This document shows, in pieces, positions 16,849 to 26,239 of a stretch of 64,000 nt of DNA (its first letter is position 1; each line of letters begins with the position of its first letter). The DNA is taken from contig JAFGRW010000064.1 in NCBI GenBank assembly GCA_016934935.1, forward strand, positions 1 through 64,000. The letters are read 5' to 3'. A model generated the notes under the pieces. That model was not told the DNA's origin. It did not search any database and saw only the letters and a list, made by a program, of their open reading frames with translations. A program made the position numbers and the translations under genes. The DNA comes from Spirochaetota bacterium (lineage in GTDB: Bacteria; Spirochaetota; UBA4802; JAFGJZ01).

Positions 16849-17029
16849 AGAATTCACCTCCAGTTTTTCCTCTAAAAATAAATTTCAATCCATAATAAAA
16901 ATTAACTGCTGTTTTTCTTAAATTCTAAAATTATTTATCAGCAAATTTGTTTTTTCATTATTTAATTACCCGTATAATTATTTGTTATGATGATTTATTA
17001 TAATATGGCTTTAAATTTAACTAATACTA

Positions 17030-17057
17030 TTGACAAAATCTCATTTAACTGTATCTT
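17030..17057 (+). promoter_or_regulatory. Promoter of the M30-like lipoprotein gene
   Basis: TTGACA (17030-17035) and TATCTT (17052-17057) are separated by 16 bp. The upstream module TTTAACTAATACTATTGACAA matches that of the tRNA promoter at 20 of 21 positions. The start codon is 30 nt downstream, with a GGAG ribosome-binding site. Confidence 0.6.
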
Positions 17058-17086
17058 CATTACATTAAAAAGTATGGAGATAAATA

Positions 17087-18592
17087 ATGAAAAAAATTCT
17101 TCTATTTCTCACAGTCTTATTAACTTTTTTAAGCTGTGACGATAAAAGTGGTTCAAGTGCAGATAGACAGTTTTGGGTAGCCGATGATACCAAAGATTAC
17201 TACTCCAGCTCTGCCGGATGGTATCAGGTTCCGGCAAATCTTGTTTACGAAGGTAAACATTGCGAAATATATCTTGAAGATGACCAGGATATTTCTGAAT
17301 CGATAATTGATAATATCGCGTCAGCTTTTGATAACAGAATTTACGATGTTGTAACAAATAACTTCTCAACACCTACGGACATTGACACCAACAAGAAGGT
17401 CATTCTGCTTTTGTTGGATATCAAAGACGGATACTCCGGTCCAGGTGACGGATACATAGGCGGTTATTTTGCCCCATGGGATCTGTTTTCTGAAAGTGAA
17501 TTGGCAATGCTTGGATTTCCTTCACACTATAAATCCAACGAGTGCGAAATTCTCTATATCGATATAAACCCGGCTGACCCTACATCAGAAGAGATCAAGA
17601 GTACTATCGCTCACGAGTTCCAGCACCTGGTCAATATGTCCCAAAATGTAATATACGAAGACGGTTATCAAATGCCAACCTGGATTGACGAGGGCTTCTC
17701 CATGGCCGCCGAAACAATCTATCAAAATGTTGACCTGCTTGAAGAGCGTGAAGCCTGGTATGATGCGGATCCATTTTTCACAGGCGCTATTGAAGGAATA
17801 CCGCAAGATCTATCGATGAGTATAGCCGCTGGTCACCCTCTTGTTGCCTGGGCTAATGACGAGAGCGTTTATAATAACTACGCGCTAAGTCATCTTTTTT
17901 TCGCCTGGCTTCGAATACATATGCTTGCTAAGGGAGATGACGATACTTTCTTCAAAGAGATTATGGCTGATAAAGATAACACACTTGATACAGTTGTTGA
18001 AGTGTGCAGCAGCGCAATAGGAACAGATATTAACACAAATGCAAAAATTATACAGCGTTTTTATATGGCCAACTTTCTTGGCGGCAACGGTAAAACAACG
18101 GGTATCGAAAGTTATCTTGGCAAAAACAGACATGAAGGTCCTTTTACTTTAACCTCTGAATATAATCTCCAATTCCCTCTTTTGCCTGGTGCGGCCATAC
18201 ATATTTCTGATAGTGCCGTTAACGGGTGGGTACCTAGCGGCGGAGACGAAGAGGTGATATACGCTTTGGGAGACATATCTTCCGAAACAGCAGACTATAT
18301 TGGTACAGGCGGATTTGGTACCGGTGACAATACCCAAGAATGCCTTATAGTATTAAACAGCCTTGATGAATATACAGGAGAAGACAGTATAAAACTCACT
18401 GCGCCTCTACCTGATAGCCATATCACACTAAATTCGGTCTCAGGCGACAACTATCTTGTCTTGTCTGACTCACCATCTAACTGGTCAAAATTATCCAAGC
18501 ATCGTGCCACAACAGTAGAAGACTTACCGAAAGGCACATTGCGCCGAGGTCTTGAGCCAAAAGGTGATTCCACCTCCAGATTTAGAAATTAG
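17087..18592 (+). CDS. M30-like metallopeptidase lipoprotein
   Basis: The protein has 501 residues with a lipoprotein signal peptide ending LTFLSC. A zinc-peptidase site TIAHEFQHLVN (about residues 176-186) is followed by a glutamate-containing helix, WIDEGFSMAAE. This is the HExxH...E pattern seen in M30 (hyicolysin-like) peptidases. A later hydrophobic helix, NYALSHLFFAWL, and a C-terminal beta-rich part complete the protein. It would act at the cell surface or in the periplasm; substrates are unknown. It has its own promoter. A second lipoprotein gene follows 22 bp downstream, so the two probably form an operon ending at the terminator at 19156. Confidence 0.8.
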   Translation: MKKILLFLTVLLTFLSCDDKSGSSADRQFWVADDTKDYYSSSAGWYQVPANLVYEGKHCEIYLEDDQDISESIIDNIASAFDNRIYDVVTNNFSTPTDIDTNKKVILLLLDIKDGYSGPGDGYIGGYFAPWDLFSESELAMLGFPSHYKSNECEILYIDINPADPTSEEIKSTIAHEFQHLVNMSQNVIYEDGYQMPTWIDEGFSMAAETIYQNVDLLEEREAWYDADPFFTGAIEGIPQDLSMSIAAGHPLVAWANDESVYNNYALSHLFFAWLRIHMLAKGDDDTFFKEIMADKDNTLDTVVEVCSSAIGTDINTNAKIIQRFYMANFLGGNGKTTGIESYLGKNRHEGPFTLTSEYNLQFPLLPGAAIHISDSAVNGWVPSGGDEEVIYALGDISSETADYIGTGGFGTGDNTQECLIVLNSLDEYTGEDSIKLTAPLPDSHITLNSVSGDNYLVLSDSPSNWSKLSKHRATTVEDLPKGTLRRGLEPKGDSTSRFRN

Positions 18593-18614
18593 ACTATGAG
18601 GAAGCACAACAAAT

Positions 18615-19106
18615 ATGCTAAATAAATATATATGGCTGATATCATGTATCAGCCTTTTTTTTTCATGCGGATACACTCCCGGAATACGGGCTCAAAACAG
18701 TGATGGGAAAATAAATAAATCAGAAACTGCAGATTCAGATTTGCCCGATATTACTGGAACAGAGGGTCTTACACTCACCTATACCAAAATTTTAGGTATG
18801 GATAAAAAAGGTAACTACATCAAAGAGTACTCCTTTAAGGATAACGGGAAAGAACTCACCGTAACTGTGATCCCATATGTTAAGTTAAAAGGAAAAATTG
18901 TGGTTGTCGGAAATGAGCCTTTCACAATGGTCATGCTGAAAACATCGGAGGACAGTTACTATATAAATGGCGATGAAGGCGACGCTTACCGTGATCGTCA
19001 GACAAAAGATGTAACGATAGAGGCCCGTGTCGAAAAACGTAAAATCAACAATACGAAAACAAAAAGAAAGCTTTCACGCAATATTTTATATCCAATTAAA
19101 TCCTGA
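18615..19106 (+). CDS. Small lipoprotein, unknown function
   Basis: The protein has 163 residues with a signal peptide ending SLFFSC, which fits a lipobox. The mature part is hydrophilic and beta-rich (LTLTYTKILGMDKKGNYIKE, then KELTVTVIPYVKLKGKIVVVG) and ends in a basic tail (KRKINNTKTKRKLSRN). No protease motif is visible. It is transcribed behind the M30-like peptidase gene and may be a partner or inhibitor of it, which is speculation based on adjacency alone. A GAGGA lies about 12 nt upstream, longer than ideal. Confidence 0.65.
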   Translation: MLNKYIWLISCISLFFSCGYTPGIRAQNSDGKINKSETADSDLPDITGTEGLTLTYTKILGMDKKGNYIKEYSFKDNGKELTVTVIPYVKLKGKIVVVGNEPFTMVMLKTSEDSYYINGDEGDAYRDRQTKDVTIEARVEKRKINNTKTKRKLSRNILYPIKS

Positions 19107-19155
19107 GATAAATAATTTATCGATGAACCAGAAGTATACATGCTGATTACAGCAC

Positions 19156-19191
19156 AGCTGCCATTTTTTACTTGAAAATGGCAGCTTTTTT
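19156..19191 (+). terminator. Rho-independent terminator of the lipoprotein pair
   Basis: AGCTGCCATTTT and AAAATGGCAGCT form a perfect 12-bp stem with a 7-nt loop, directly followed by a run of T residues (19186-19191). Confidence 0.92.
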
Positions 19192-19244
19192 CTGGACTTT
19201 ATATCTATTTTATTTAAAATAAAATCTTACAAGAGGTGCCAATT

Positions 19245-19952
19245 ATGAAAATTAAACAATTTTCAAACCCTACCTGGATATCTTCAGTTTTAACCGCGGT
19301 CGGCTTTTTTGGTGCCGGAGCCTATTATGCCTTTATGTCAACCGAAGGCGGGTCCCAGCTTATAAATAATATCACCAAATCGATACCCTCAGTTATGCTG
19401 GGGTTGTGGGTACTCTACAGACGTTTCCCTGATATATCCGGCTGGCTGGTTACAGCAGCTCTTTTATGTACAGCAATTGGTGACTTTTTACTGGAAGGAG
19501 TTACAGAAACGCATTTTTTACTGGGTATAGCTGCCAATATGGTAGCTCATGTTCTTTACATAATCGGATTTACAGTCGAATGCAAAAGACTTCATACATT
19601 ACGAGCCATAATTCCTCTTGTATATATCTCCGGTTTATTATCTATTCTATTACCTAATATTTCTGGCTTTATGAGTTGGGCAGTTGCCATCTACGCGATA
19701 ATTATTGGTCTGATGGCATGGCGAGCCGCAGCAGTAATAGGTCAAAGCGGTAAGTATCGTTATGACGAAATAATCGGATTAATTGGCGCATGGCTTTTTA
19801 TAACATGTGATACATTAATTGCTGTTGATAAATTTGTTGTACAGATACTCTACGCCAAGTACTGGATCATGACCAGCTACTGGATTGGACAGTGGTGTAT
19901 TGCCTACTCGATTATTATTCTTTTTCCAGGACAAAAAAGAGCCAGATTATGA
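19245..19952 (+). CDS. YhhN/TMEM86-family membrane protein (lysoplasmalogenase-like)
   Basis: The protein has 235 residues with about eight transmembrane helices. It contains the family signature CTAIGDFLLEG, then FLLGIAANMVAHVLYIIGF, resembling the GD-x-L and F-x-x-x-H-x-x-Y elements of YhhN proteins, and a second conserved acidic site TCDTLIAVDKF. Characterised relatives hydrolyse the vinyl ether bond of lysoplasmalogens. I start at ATG 19245 because AAGAGG lies 8 nt upstream; an in-frame GTG at 19236 overlaps that site. The gene is convergent with the hybrid kinase gene, with only 9 bp between the stops. Confidence 0.75.
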   Translation: MKIKQFSNPTWISSVLTAVGFFGAGAYYAFMSTEGGSQLINNITKSIPSVMLGLWVLYRRFPDISGWLVTAALLCTAIGDFLLEGVTETHFLLGIAANMVAHVLYIIGFTVECKRLHTLRAIIPLVYISGLLSILLPNISGFMSWAVAIYAIIIGLMAWRAAAVIGQSGKYRYDEIIGLIGAWLFITCDTLIAVDKFVVQILYAKYWIMTSYWIGQWCIAYSIIILFPGQKRARL

Positions 19953-19961
19953 TTCAGAATT

Positions 19962-22900
19962 TTACTTTTTTTTAATTCGTACACCGATACAGGTAATGTC
20001 ATCGTTTAACTCTCTATCGCCCACGTATTCGGTTACCATTTTTACTAGTGTGGACGTGATCTTCTCTATTGATTCTCCTTTATTAGAAGAACATGTCTTT
20101 TTTACATACTTATAAAAGGCATCTTCGCCAAGTAACTTCCCGTTTTTACCAAACTGTTCAAATATTCCATCTGTAAAAAGAAAAATAATATCTCCCTCAC
20201 CTATTGTTACCGATTTAGTTGCATAAACACTGTTCGAGGAGAGTCCAAATAGTGCTCCCTTTGTATTTATAAGTTCCAGTTCACAGTTTTTTGCTCTTAC
20301 CACAATCTGATGAGTATGTCCCGCGCCACTGAAATACGCCTGATTGTCTATAATATTCAAGGCGAATGCTGTCAGATAATTTCCATGGTCAAGACGTTCA
20401 ATCAAAATAGAGTTCATCTGATTCATCTTGGCAGCCGGATCCTTTATTATACCAAGTTCCCGGTTAATTACGTCTATCTGGGCTGTTCTAAGAGCAGCCT
20501 GTACCCCATGACCCGACGCATCGGCCACCAGGAGATATAGAGAATTATCACTATCCTGCGTTATATGATAATAATCACCGCTGACCTTGCTGTTTTGCGG
20601 AACATACTGAATCGCAATATCATATTTTTCAATTTTGCTCCAATCCTTATAAGAAGCAAAAATTGAACCTTGAACTTTTTGCGCTAGATTCATCTCATTT
20701 TCAAGCAGGTTCAACTTTTCCCGCTCTTTTAACGACTTTTTGAGTGAAACAAGAGTCTTGATTCTTGCCATTAACTCTCTTTTTTCGAAAGGCTTTGTGA
20801 CGTAATCGTTTGCTCCCAAATCGAAACCGGCAACAATATCAAAAACTTGGCTTTTAGCCGTTAGCATAATTATAGGAAGTTCTGAAACATTATATCTTTC
20901 CCTGATTTTCTTTGCAACATCGTAACCCGATAGTTTTGGCAGCATGATATCCAGCAATATAAGATCCGGAACAGCCTCTTCGTCAAGTATCTGCAGAGCG
21001 TCAAAACCATTATCAGCGGTGATTACGTTATACCCTTCAAGTATCAGCGAATTCCTTAATAAATGAATATTTACCGGTTCATCATCGACAACCATTATTG
21101 TTGTATTGTTAACAGAATCATTGGCCGTTTGTATCGATTGCAAATTGTAGGTATAACCATAGTGATCAATATCACTGGGTATATAACTCTCCTTTTTATC
21201 AAGAATATCATCATCTAAAACTGCATAATCAGGCAAATCACACTTGTTCACGGGTAAAGTTATGGTAAAACATGACCCATATCCCGGTCTAGAGCATACA
21301 GATACTTTACCACCGTGGAGTTCAACAAGATGCTTTGTGATCGAAAGCCCCAAACCTGTTCCACCGTACTTTCTGATAATTGAACCATCAGCCTGCACAA
21401 AAGTATTAAATATCTCCTGCTGCTTCTCTTCCGCAATACCTATACCTGTATCTGAAACAGATAGAGCAATCATTGGCTTGTCGTTTTCTGTTAAGACAAG
21501 TTCCGTTGTAACTTCTACAACACCCTCATCCGTAAACTTTATAGCGTTTCCGATCAGATTATTAAGAACTTGTTGAATACGCGACTCATCCACAAACACA
21601 TGTGCAAAATCTTCTTTTATGGAATTTTTAAATTCAATTTTCTTTTTTCCCAGAGTGAAACGGGATAAAGACAATACAAGCTCGGTACATTTTTGCAAAT
21701 CTGTATCCTTGCAACGCAATGCTATATCATTGTTTTTAAGCCTTGAAAAATCCAGAATATCGTTGACCTGCATTGCAAGACGTTTACCATTTATGTAAAT
21801 AAGCTTAAGCTCGTTTCTTGTCTCCCTTGAAAGAGGGCCGGTGACTCCGTCCAAAAGTGCTTCTGTGAGACCTATTATCCCGATAAGAGGAGTACGAAGC
21901 TCGTGTGAAGTGTTTGCCAAAAATTCATCTTTAAGCTTGTCCGCGCTTAATAACTGAAGATTTATTTTTTCCAGTTCAACTTTCATCATTTCGTTTTTCA
22001 CAAAAGAAGAAGAGAACCTTCTTGCCAGAATATAGGACTGAATATACAAGAAAAGGAAAAGCCCCGGTCCAAGTGTATTAAACGTATTAATATTACCATT
22101 ATTGTATAAAGCTTCGTTTAAACCTGCTAATGAGAAAATTCCAAGACCGATAAAAAAGAGAAAAGCATCTTCCCTTTTACGCTTTAACGCCAAAATAATT
22201 ACAAACAGACCGTAAAGGGCTATCAGCAAAGATAGAAGTTCGTAAACCTGTACAACCAAAAAAGTAACATTTGTTTTTTGAAGAAACAGAGTACAAGCCG
22301 CAATCAGACCAATAACCTGATAGACACGAACAGGTATCAGTTTAAACTCCCGGGGATACAGACGATAGAAAAACTCAACTAAAAGAGGTATGCCTAGATA
22401 AAACGAGAGGTAATTCATGACTTCAAAAGCCGGAATAATGCTGCTTCCTTGAGAAACCTGATATAAAAGCCTTTCACCAAAAATCAGTGTTCTTATAAAC
22501 ATCACAAAACAGAACAGTCCCAGAAACAGCGTTGTTTTCTCTTTTTTTCGCAAAAAAAACAGAACAAGGTGATAAAACCCCATGTAGAAGAGACTACCCG
22601 CAATAAAAAGATCAATTAATGTCCGTTGCAACTTTTTTTGATCAAGCTGCGATAAAGTACCAATTTCAAGAGGTTTTTCAAAACCAGTTTGTCTAATAGA
22701 AAAGTTTGCGACATGTATTACAAGTTCAGCATCTTTAATTCCCGGTTCCACAGGCACGATATGTGTATAAAAACTAATTTTATTATTCTCAGACTGTGTA
22801 GAAAATTTGCCCACTTTCGTAATAAGGTTACCATTTAAATAAGCACGATACGCGCCAAATATATGCGGAAACAAAATTGCCAACTGTTTATCATGTTCTG

Positions 22901-23201
22901 GCAGATCAATTTGAATTCGGTATGTGCCATATTTAACATTAGAGGGCCAAACATATTTCGATTTTTTTCTTTGATATATCTTACCATCAAATTGTCCGGA
23001 ATAAATGATTTTTTCCGGGTAAAATTCCCAATCAGAGTCAATTTGAAAGGATCTTGATGACAAGTCTTGAATCGTCAGGTCAAGCGTTATAGGATCTTGT
23101 GCTGAATAACAGTTAGAACTTGATAATAAGAGGAATAATGGCATAAAAAAGGACAGGAAAAAATAATTTCTAAATACTCTTAGCAAATAAAGATTCCACA
23201 T
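19962..23201 (-). CDS. Hybrid sensor: 7TMR-DISM, histidine kinase, receiver and PP2C phosphatase
   Basis: This 1079-residue protein combines both kinase and phosphatase output modules. After a signal peptide come a periplasmic sugar-binding-like (DISM) domain (about 30-190) and seven membrane helices (about 195-395). Next is a HisKA/HATPase kinase with the phospho-acceptor His in NTSHELRTP, NLIGNAIKFT, DTGIGI and GTGLGLSI. A receiver domain (about 700-820) has VDDEP, DLILLDIMLP and the Lys of YVTKPF. The C-terminal SpoIIE/RsbU-type PP2C domain shows SGDYY, VADASGHG, FTDGIFE and LNDDITCI. RsbU-type phosphatases dephosphorylate anti-sigma antagonists. The STAS protein at 55281 is a candidate substrate. 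The gene is monocistronic, with a GGGGA ribosome-binding site. Confidence 0.92.
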   Translation of the reverse strand: MWNLYLLRVFRNYFFLSFFMPLFLLLSSSNCYSAQDPITLDLTIQDLSSRSFQIDSDWEFYPEKIIYSGQFDGKIYQRKKSKYVWPSNVKYGTYRIQIDLPEHDKQLAILFPHIFGAYRAYLNGNLITKVGKFSTQSENNKISFYTHIVPVEPGIKDAELVIHVANFSIRQTGFEKPLEIGTLSQLDQKKLQRTLIDLFIAGSLFYMGFYHLVLFFLRKKEKTTLFLGLFCFVMFIRTLIFGERLLYQVSQGSSIIPAFEVMNYLSFYLGIPLLVEFFYRLYPREFKLIPVRVYQVIGLIAACTLFLQKTNVTFLVVQVYELLSLLIALYGLFVIILALKRKREDAFLFFIGLGIFSLAGLNEALYNNGNINTFNTLGPGLFLFLYIQSYILARRFSSSFVKNEMMKVELEKINLQLLSADKLKDEFLANTSHELRTPLIGIIGLTEALLDGVTGPLSRETRNELKLIYINGKRLAMQVNDILDFSRLKNNDIALRCKDTDLQKCTELVLSLSRFTLGKKKIEFKNSIKEDFAHVFVDESRIQQVLNNLIGNAIKFTDEGVVEVTTELVLTENDKPMIALSVSDTGIGIAEEKQQEIFNTFVQADGSIIRKYGGTGLGLSITKHLVELHGGKVSVCSRPGYGSCFTITLPVNKCDLPDYAVLDDDILDKKESYIPSDIDHYGYTYNLQSIQTANDSVNNTTIMVVDDEPVNIHLLRNSLILEGYNVITADNGFDALQILDEEAVPDLILLDIMLPKLSGYDVAKKIRERYNVSELPIIMLTAKSQVFDIVAGFDLGANDYVTKPFEKRELMARIKTLVSLKKSLKEREKLNLLENEMNLAQKVQGSIFASYKDWSKIEKYDIAIQYVPQNSKVSGDYYHITQDSDNSLYLLVADASGHGVQAALRTAQIDVINRELGIIKDPAAKMNQMNSILIERLDHGNYLTAFALNIIDNQAYFSGAGHTHQIVVRAKNCELELINTKGALFGLSSNSVYATKSVTIGEGDIIFLFTDGIFEQFGKNGKLLGEDAFYKYVKKTCSSNKGESIEKITSTLVKMVTEYVGDRELNDDITCIGVRIKKK

Positions 23202-23316
23202 GGTTTTCCCCGGTGGTCGTTCATAAATTGACTATATACCTGTTAATATAGGTTATTTTTCAATCTTAATCAATTTTTGTCAAGAATAGATAAAATATCC
23301 TGAGAAATAAACTCAA

Positions 23317-24087
23317 CTAAAACCGCACGGTGAGTCCATCGTAAGCAAGATTTATATTGTCAGGTAATTCGCTGTTAACTTTATCGTGATCCAGGTTGTG
23401 CGAGATATGGACAAACCAGGTCTGATCGGCGCCAATTATTTGTGCTGCTTCGACTGCTTGATCCAGATTAAAGTGAGTAGGATGTTCTCTATAACGCAAG
23501 GCGCCTAACACAAGAACTTTTACTCCCCGTACAAGCTTAAATGACTCTTCGCTGATATATGAACAATCGGTAATGTATGCGAGGTCGCCTATGCGGTAAC
23601 CATAAACCGGGAGCTTACCATGCATAACCGGTATTGGTACTATTTTAAATCCCGCAGCATCAAAGGCAATACCAGGCTGTACCACATGGTTATCAAGCAA
23701 ACTTACCCCGCCCCCTTTTTGGAGCGGCTGCCCATAAATATATGGGAAAAGTATCCGTAAGCTATTATCGCACTCTGGAGACATATACAGGTTTATGCGA
23801 TTTTTATGAAGTCTGTTATAAACACGGAGCTCGTCCAGACCGAAGACATGGTCAGCATGTGCGTGTGTTACAAGAATATCTGTTATATTAATTATTTTAT
23901 GAACCAGAGCCTGCTCTCTGAAATCTTTGGAACAATCAATAAGAAGACTACGTCCATTCTTTTGAAAAAGCGCGCAAGATCGCAGACGCCTGTTTTTAGA
24001 GTTGGTCGATGTGCAAACGTCACAACTGCAGGCAATTTCGGGAACACCATGAGATGTACCAGTTCCAAGAAATTTTAACGAGGGCAT
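23317..24087 (-). CDS. PhnP-like metallo-beta-lactamase-fold hydrolase
   Basis: The protein has 256 residues of the MBL fold. The metal-binding signature is THAHADHVFGLDELR, supported by GTGTSHGVP at the N-terminus, the CSCDVC cysteine cluster near residues 20-25, LLIDCSKDFR, PVMHG, AYITDC and FVHISHNLDH. The C-terminal LAYDGLTV is typical of the PhnP/RNase-Z-like group that includes phosphoribosyl 1,2-cyclic phosphate phosphodiesterase. No phosphonate genes are nearby, so the substrate is uncertain; a general phosphodiesterase is the safest reading. AGGAG lies 6 nt before the ATG. Confidence 0.8.
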   Translation of the reverse strand: MPSLKFLGTGTSHGVPEIACSCDVCTSTNSKNRRLRSCALFQKNGRSLLIDCSKDFREQALVHKIINITDILVTHAHADHVFGLDELRVYNRLHKNRINLYMSPECDNSLRILFPYIYGQPLQKGGGVSLLDNHVVQPGIAFDAAGFKIVPIPVMHGKLPVYGYRIGDLAYITDCSYISEESFKLVRGVKVLVLGALRYREHPTHFNLDQAVEAAQIIGADQTWFVHISHNLDHDKVNSELPDNINLAYDGLTVRF

Positions 24088-24228
24088 AATTTGCTCCTAT
24101 CAATGATCAATACGAAAAGGCCCCGTGGGTTATACAAACAGTATAGTACATCACAAAAAAATAATAATTTTGCACTTTATATATTATTATTGAACAATAT
24201 CATCTTACGAGAAAATTAAAACTTCAGT

Positions 24229-25395
24229 TTAGTCGGCAATAACATTATCAGCTTTAATGATAATACCTCCGTCATCAGCAGATTTTAAAAACTCGCCTTT
24301 GACTGTAACGGAAACTCCGTTTTCAACAGAAGCTGTGCCATCCATTATAACCTGAGCAACTGCATCAAAATTATCATTTTTTTCATTAACTAAAAGAGTA
24401 AAGGCCGAAGACTCATCATTACTTTTAAAATTGGCTACCTTGCCTGACATAATAATATAAAATCCGTTATAAAGCTCTGGATCAGCTTTAAGTTTTACGA
24501 AATCTATTTTGTCGTAACTTTTTTTTTCGACACGACGTATAAAATCTTTTAGAAATACAACTCTGTCTTTAACAGATATATTAACGTTACTAAGCATAAT
24601 CCGATTAAGTAGCAATAAGGCATCATTATGCTTACCGGTCTTAATATATCCACGCGATTTTTCATAATCACTTAACAGATCATTTTCACTTTTATAAGTA
24701 AAACGGCTTTCACCCGATGCGGTATCTATAAGTGGATATCGATGATTATCAAGTCTGAAGTGTTCTGTAGACACCTCGCTTGAATCTGATGTATCAAAAA
24801 TGGTGTTAAACACGAAGAAAGCAACACTTGCAACAAATATTACTGTAACAGCGGAAAACAGAATCTTCCGAAAATTGTACGTAAATTCAATACAGGGGAG
24901 ATCCCTTTTATAACGCAATGTATCGATGGATTTTGGTGGTTTTTGAAGTGTTATACACTCTTCAAATTTAAGTTTTCGTTGAAAAACTTCAAAATCTCGA
25001 CAGGATAAAAGCTTTTTATGCAGTTTTCTTATCTTACGACTTTGAGTATACTCCTGCTCGTATTGTATAATCGGGCCAATAACCTGTTCTCTGCTTGTTC
25101 CCGATTTTATAGCAAGATAAGCCAGTATTTCTTTGAAAGGAGCATATTCAGGGTAGCGTCTTAAGGCATTTCTAACAAGCTCGGATGCCGGTGCTAACCG
25201 ATCACTTTTTAGATAGGCAACAGCAAGAAGATAATCCACATATGGTCCTGTTTTACTTATTTTGTCGGCAGCAACCTGTTCAAGGCAACCCACAGCCTCG
25301 ACTAGTGATCCACGGGAAAGTGAACGATATGCCTGACGTACAAGAATTTTATTAATTTTTGAACGGTTATTACTCAATATTTTCACCGCTCTCAT
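24229..25395 (-). CDS. TPR-like protein with one transmembrane helix
   Basis: The protein has about 388 residues. An N-terminal helical-repeat region (about 5-150) resembles TPRs (LVEAVGCLEQVAADK; APASELVRNALRRYPEYAPFKE). A single membrane helix (FSAVTVIFVASVAFFVFNTIF) follows, then a second short helical repeat and a C-terminal beta-rich domain (FYIIMSGKVANFK...TVKGEFLK) that looks OB-like. Function is unknown. The start is uncertain: the frame is open to 25440 and overlaps the DUF2273 gene, and candidates are ATG 25395 or GTG 25386. It is the last gene of the argS-to-efp block. Confidence 0.6.
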   Translation of the reverse strand: MRAVKILSNNRSKINKILVRQAYRSLSRGSLVEAVGCLEQVAADKISKTGPYVDYLLAVAYLKSDRLAPASELVRNALRRYPEYAPFKEILAYLAIKSGTSREQVIGPIIQYEQEYTQSRKIRKLHKKLLSCRDFEVFQRKLKFEECITLQKPPKSIDTLRYKRDLPCIEFTYNFRKILFSAVTVIFVASVAFFVFNTIFDTSDSSEVSTEHFRLDNHRYPLIDTASGESRFTYKSENDLLSDYEKSRGYIKTGKHNDALLLLNRIMLSNVNISVKDRVVFLKDFIRRVEKKSYDKIDFVKLKADPELYNGFYIIMSGKVANFKSNDESSAFTLLVNEKNDNFDAVAQVIMDGTASVENGVSVTVKGEFLKSADDGGIIIKADNVIAD

Positions 25396-25660
25396 CGGTA
25401 TTTTCATCTTCATAGTATACGCGAAGATCATCGTCACCATTATTACTCTTTTTTCTTAAAGGAAATCCCGGTATACGCATATTACTGTCGATAAGAAAAC
25501 CGATTAAAAAACCAAGCAGGGTTATAAGCAAAATAAAAAGTGTACGCTTAAACCCAATGGTCAGCAATAAAACACCGGTTACAAAACCGGCGCTTGCCCC
25601 GTATGCACGCCCAGGATATCGTTCAAAAAATTGCTTTAGTTGACGATATATCTGGTTCAT
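25370..25660 (-). CDS. DUF2273-type small membrane protein
   Basis: The protein has 96 residues with two adjacent hydrophobic helices (YGASAGFVTGVLLLTIGF and TLFILLITLLGFLIGFLID), the compact layout of DUF2273 proteins, followed by an acidic cytoplasmic tail (DDDLRVYYEDENTDESGE). Its function is not established. It starts one base after the efp stop without a clear Shine-Dalgarno sequence, so it is probably translationally coupled to efp. Confidence 0.7.
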   Translation of the reverse strand: MNQIYRQLKQFFERYPGRAYGASAGFVTGVLLLTIGFKRTLFILLITLLGFLIGFLIDSNMRIPGFPLRKKSNNGDDDLRVYYEDENTDESGENIE

Positions 25661-25661
25661 T

Positions 25662-26225
25662 CTATTTTTTTACCCGTTCTACATACTCACCTGTACGAGT
25701 ATCTATTTTAATTATATCATCCTGGTTAACAAAGATAGGAACATGTATTTGAGCACCTGTCTCAACGGTTACAGGTTTATTTACATTTGTGGCAGTATCG
25801 CCACGAACTCCCGGTTCAGCGTAGGTGACCAGAAGTTCTACAAATATCGGCGGATCGATGGATATAGGCTTCTCGTCATAAACAGATATCTCTACCGTAT
25901 CCCCCTCTTTGATATAATCAAGAAGGTTACCTATGATATCCTTGTTTACACGAAATTCATCATACGTTTCCGTATCCATAAACACAAGACTATCCCCTTC
26001 ATCGTAAGAGTACTGCATACCGCGTTTTTCAACTCGAATATCCTCGACCTTTTCACCAGCTCTGAAAGTCTTATCAAGTACAGTGCCTTTTGTAAGAGAC
26101 TTTAACTTGCTACGCACAAAGGCAGCTCCTTTTCCAGGCTTAACATGTTGAAAATCAACAATAGTAAAGATATCGCTGTTTATTTTTATTGCCATACCTT
26201 TTTTGAAATCATTACTCGAAATCAT
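25662..26225 (-). CDS. efp: Elongation factor P
   Basis: The 187-residue, three-domain factor relieves ribosome stalling at polyproline. The conserved loop reads HVKPGKGAAFVRSK, with Lys32 at the position that is lysylated or otherwise modified in many bacteria. The C-terminal OB domain ends GAQIHVPIFVNQDDIIKIDTRTGEY, as is standard. AGAGGT lies 4 nt before the ATG. The gene sits between an M24 peptidase and a DUF2273 gene. No epmA/epmB-type modification gene is in the window. Confidence 0.97.
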   Translation of the reverse strand: MISSNDFKKGMAIKINSDIFTIVDFQHVKPGKGAAFVRSKLKSLTKGTVLDKTFRAGEKVEDIRVEKRGMQYSYDEGDSLVFMDTETYDEFRVNKDIIGNLLDYIKEGDTVEISVYDEKPISIDPPIFVELLVTYAEPGVRGDTATNVNKPVTVETGAQIHVPIFVNQDDIIKIDTRTGEYVERVKK

Positions 26226-26239
26226 CTTTACCTCTTAAA

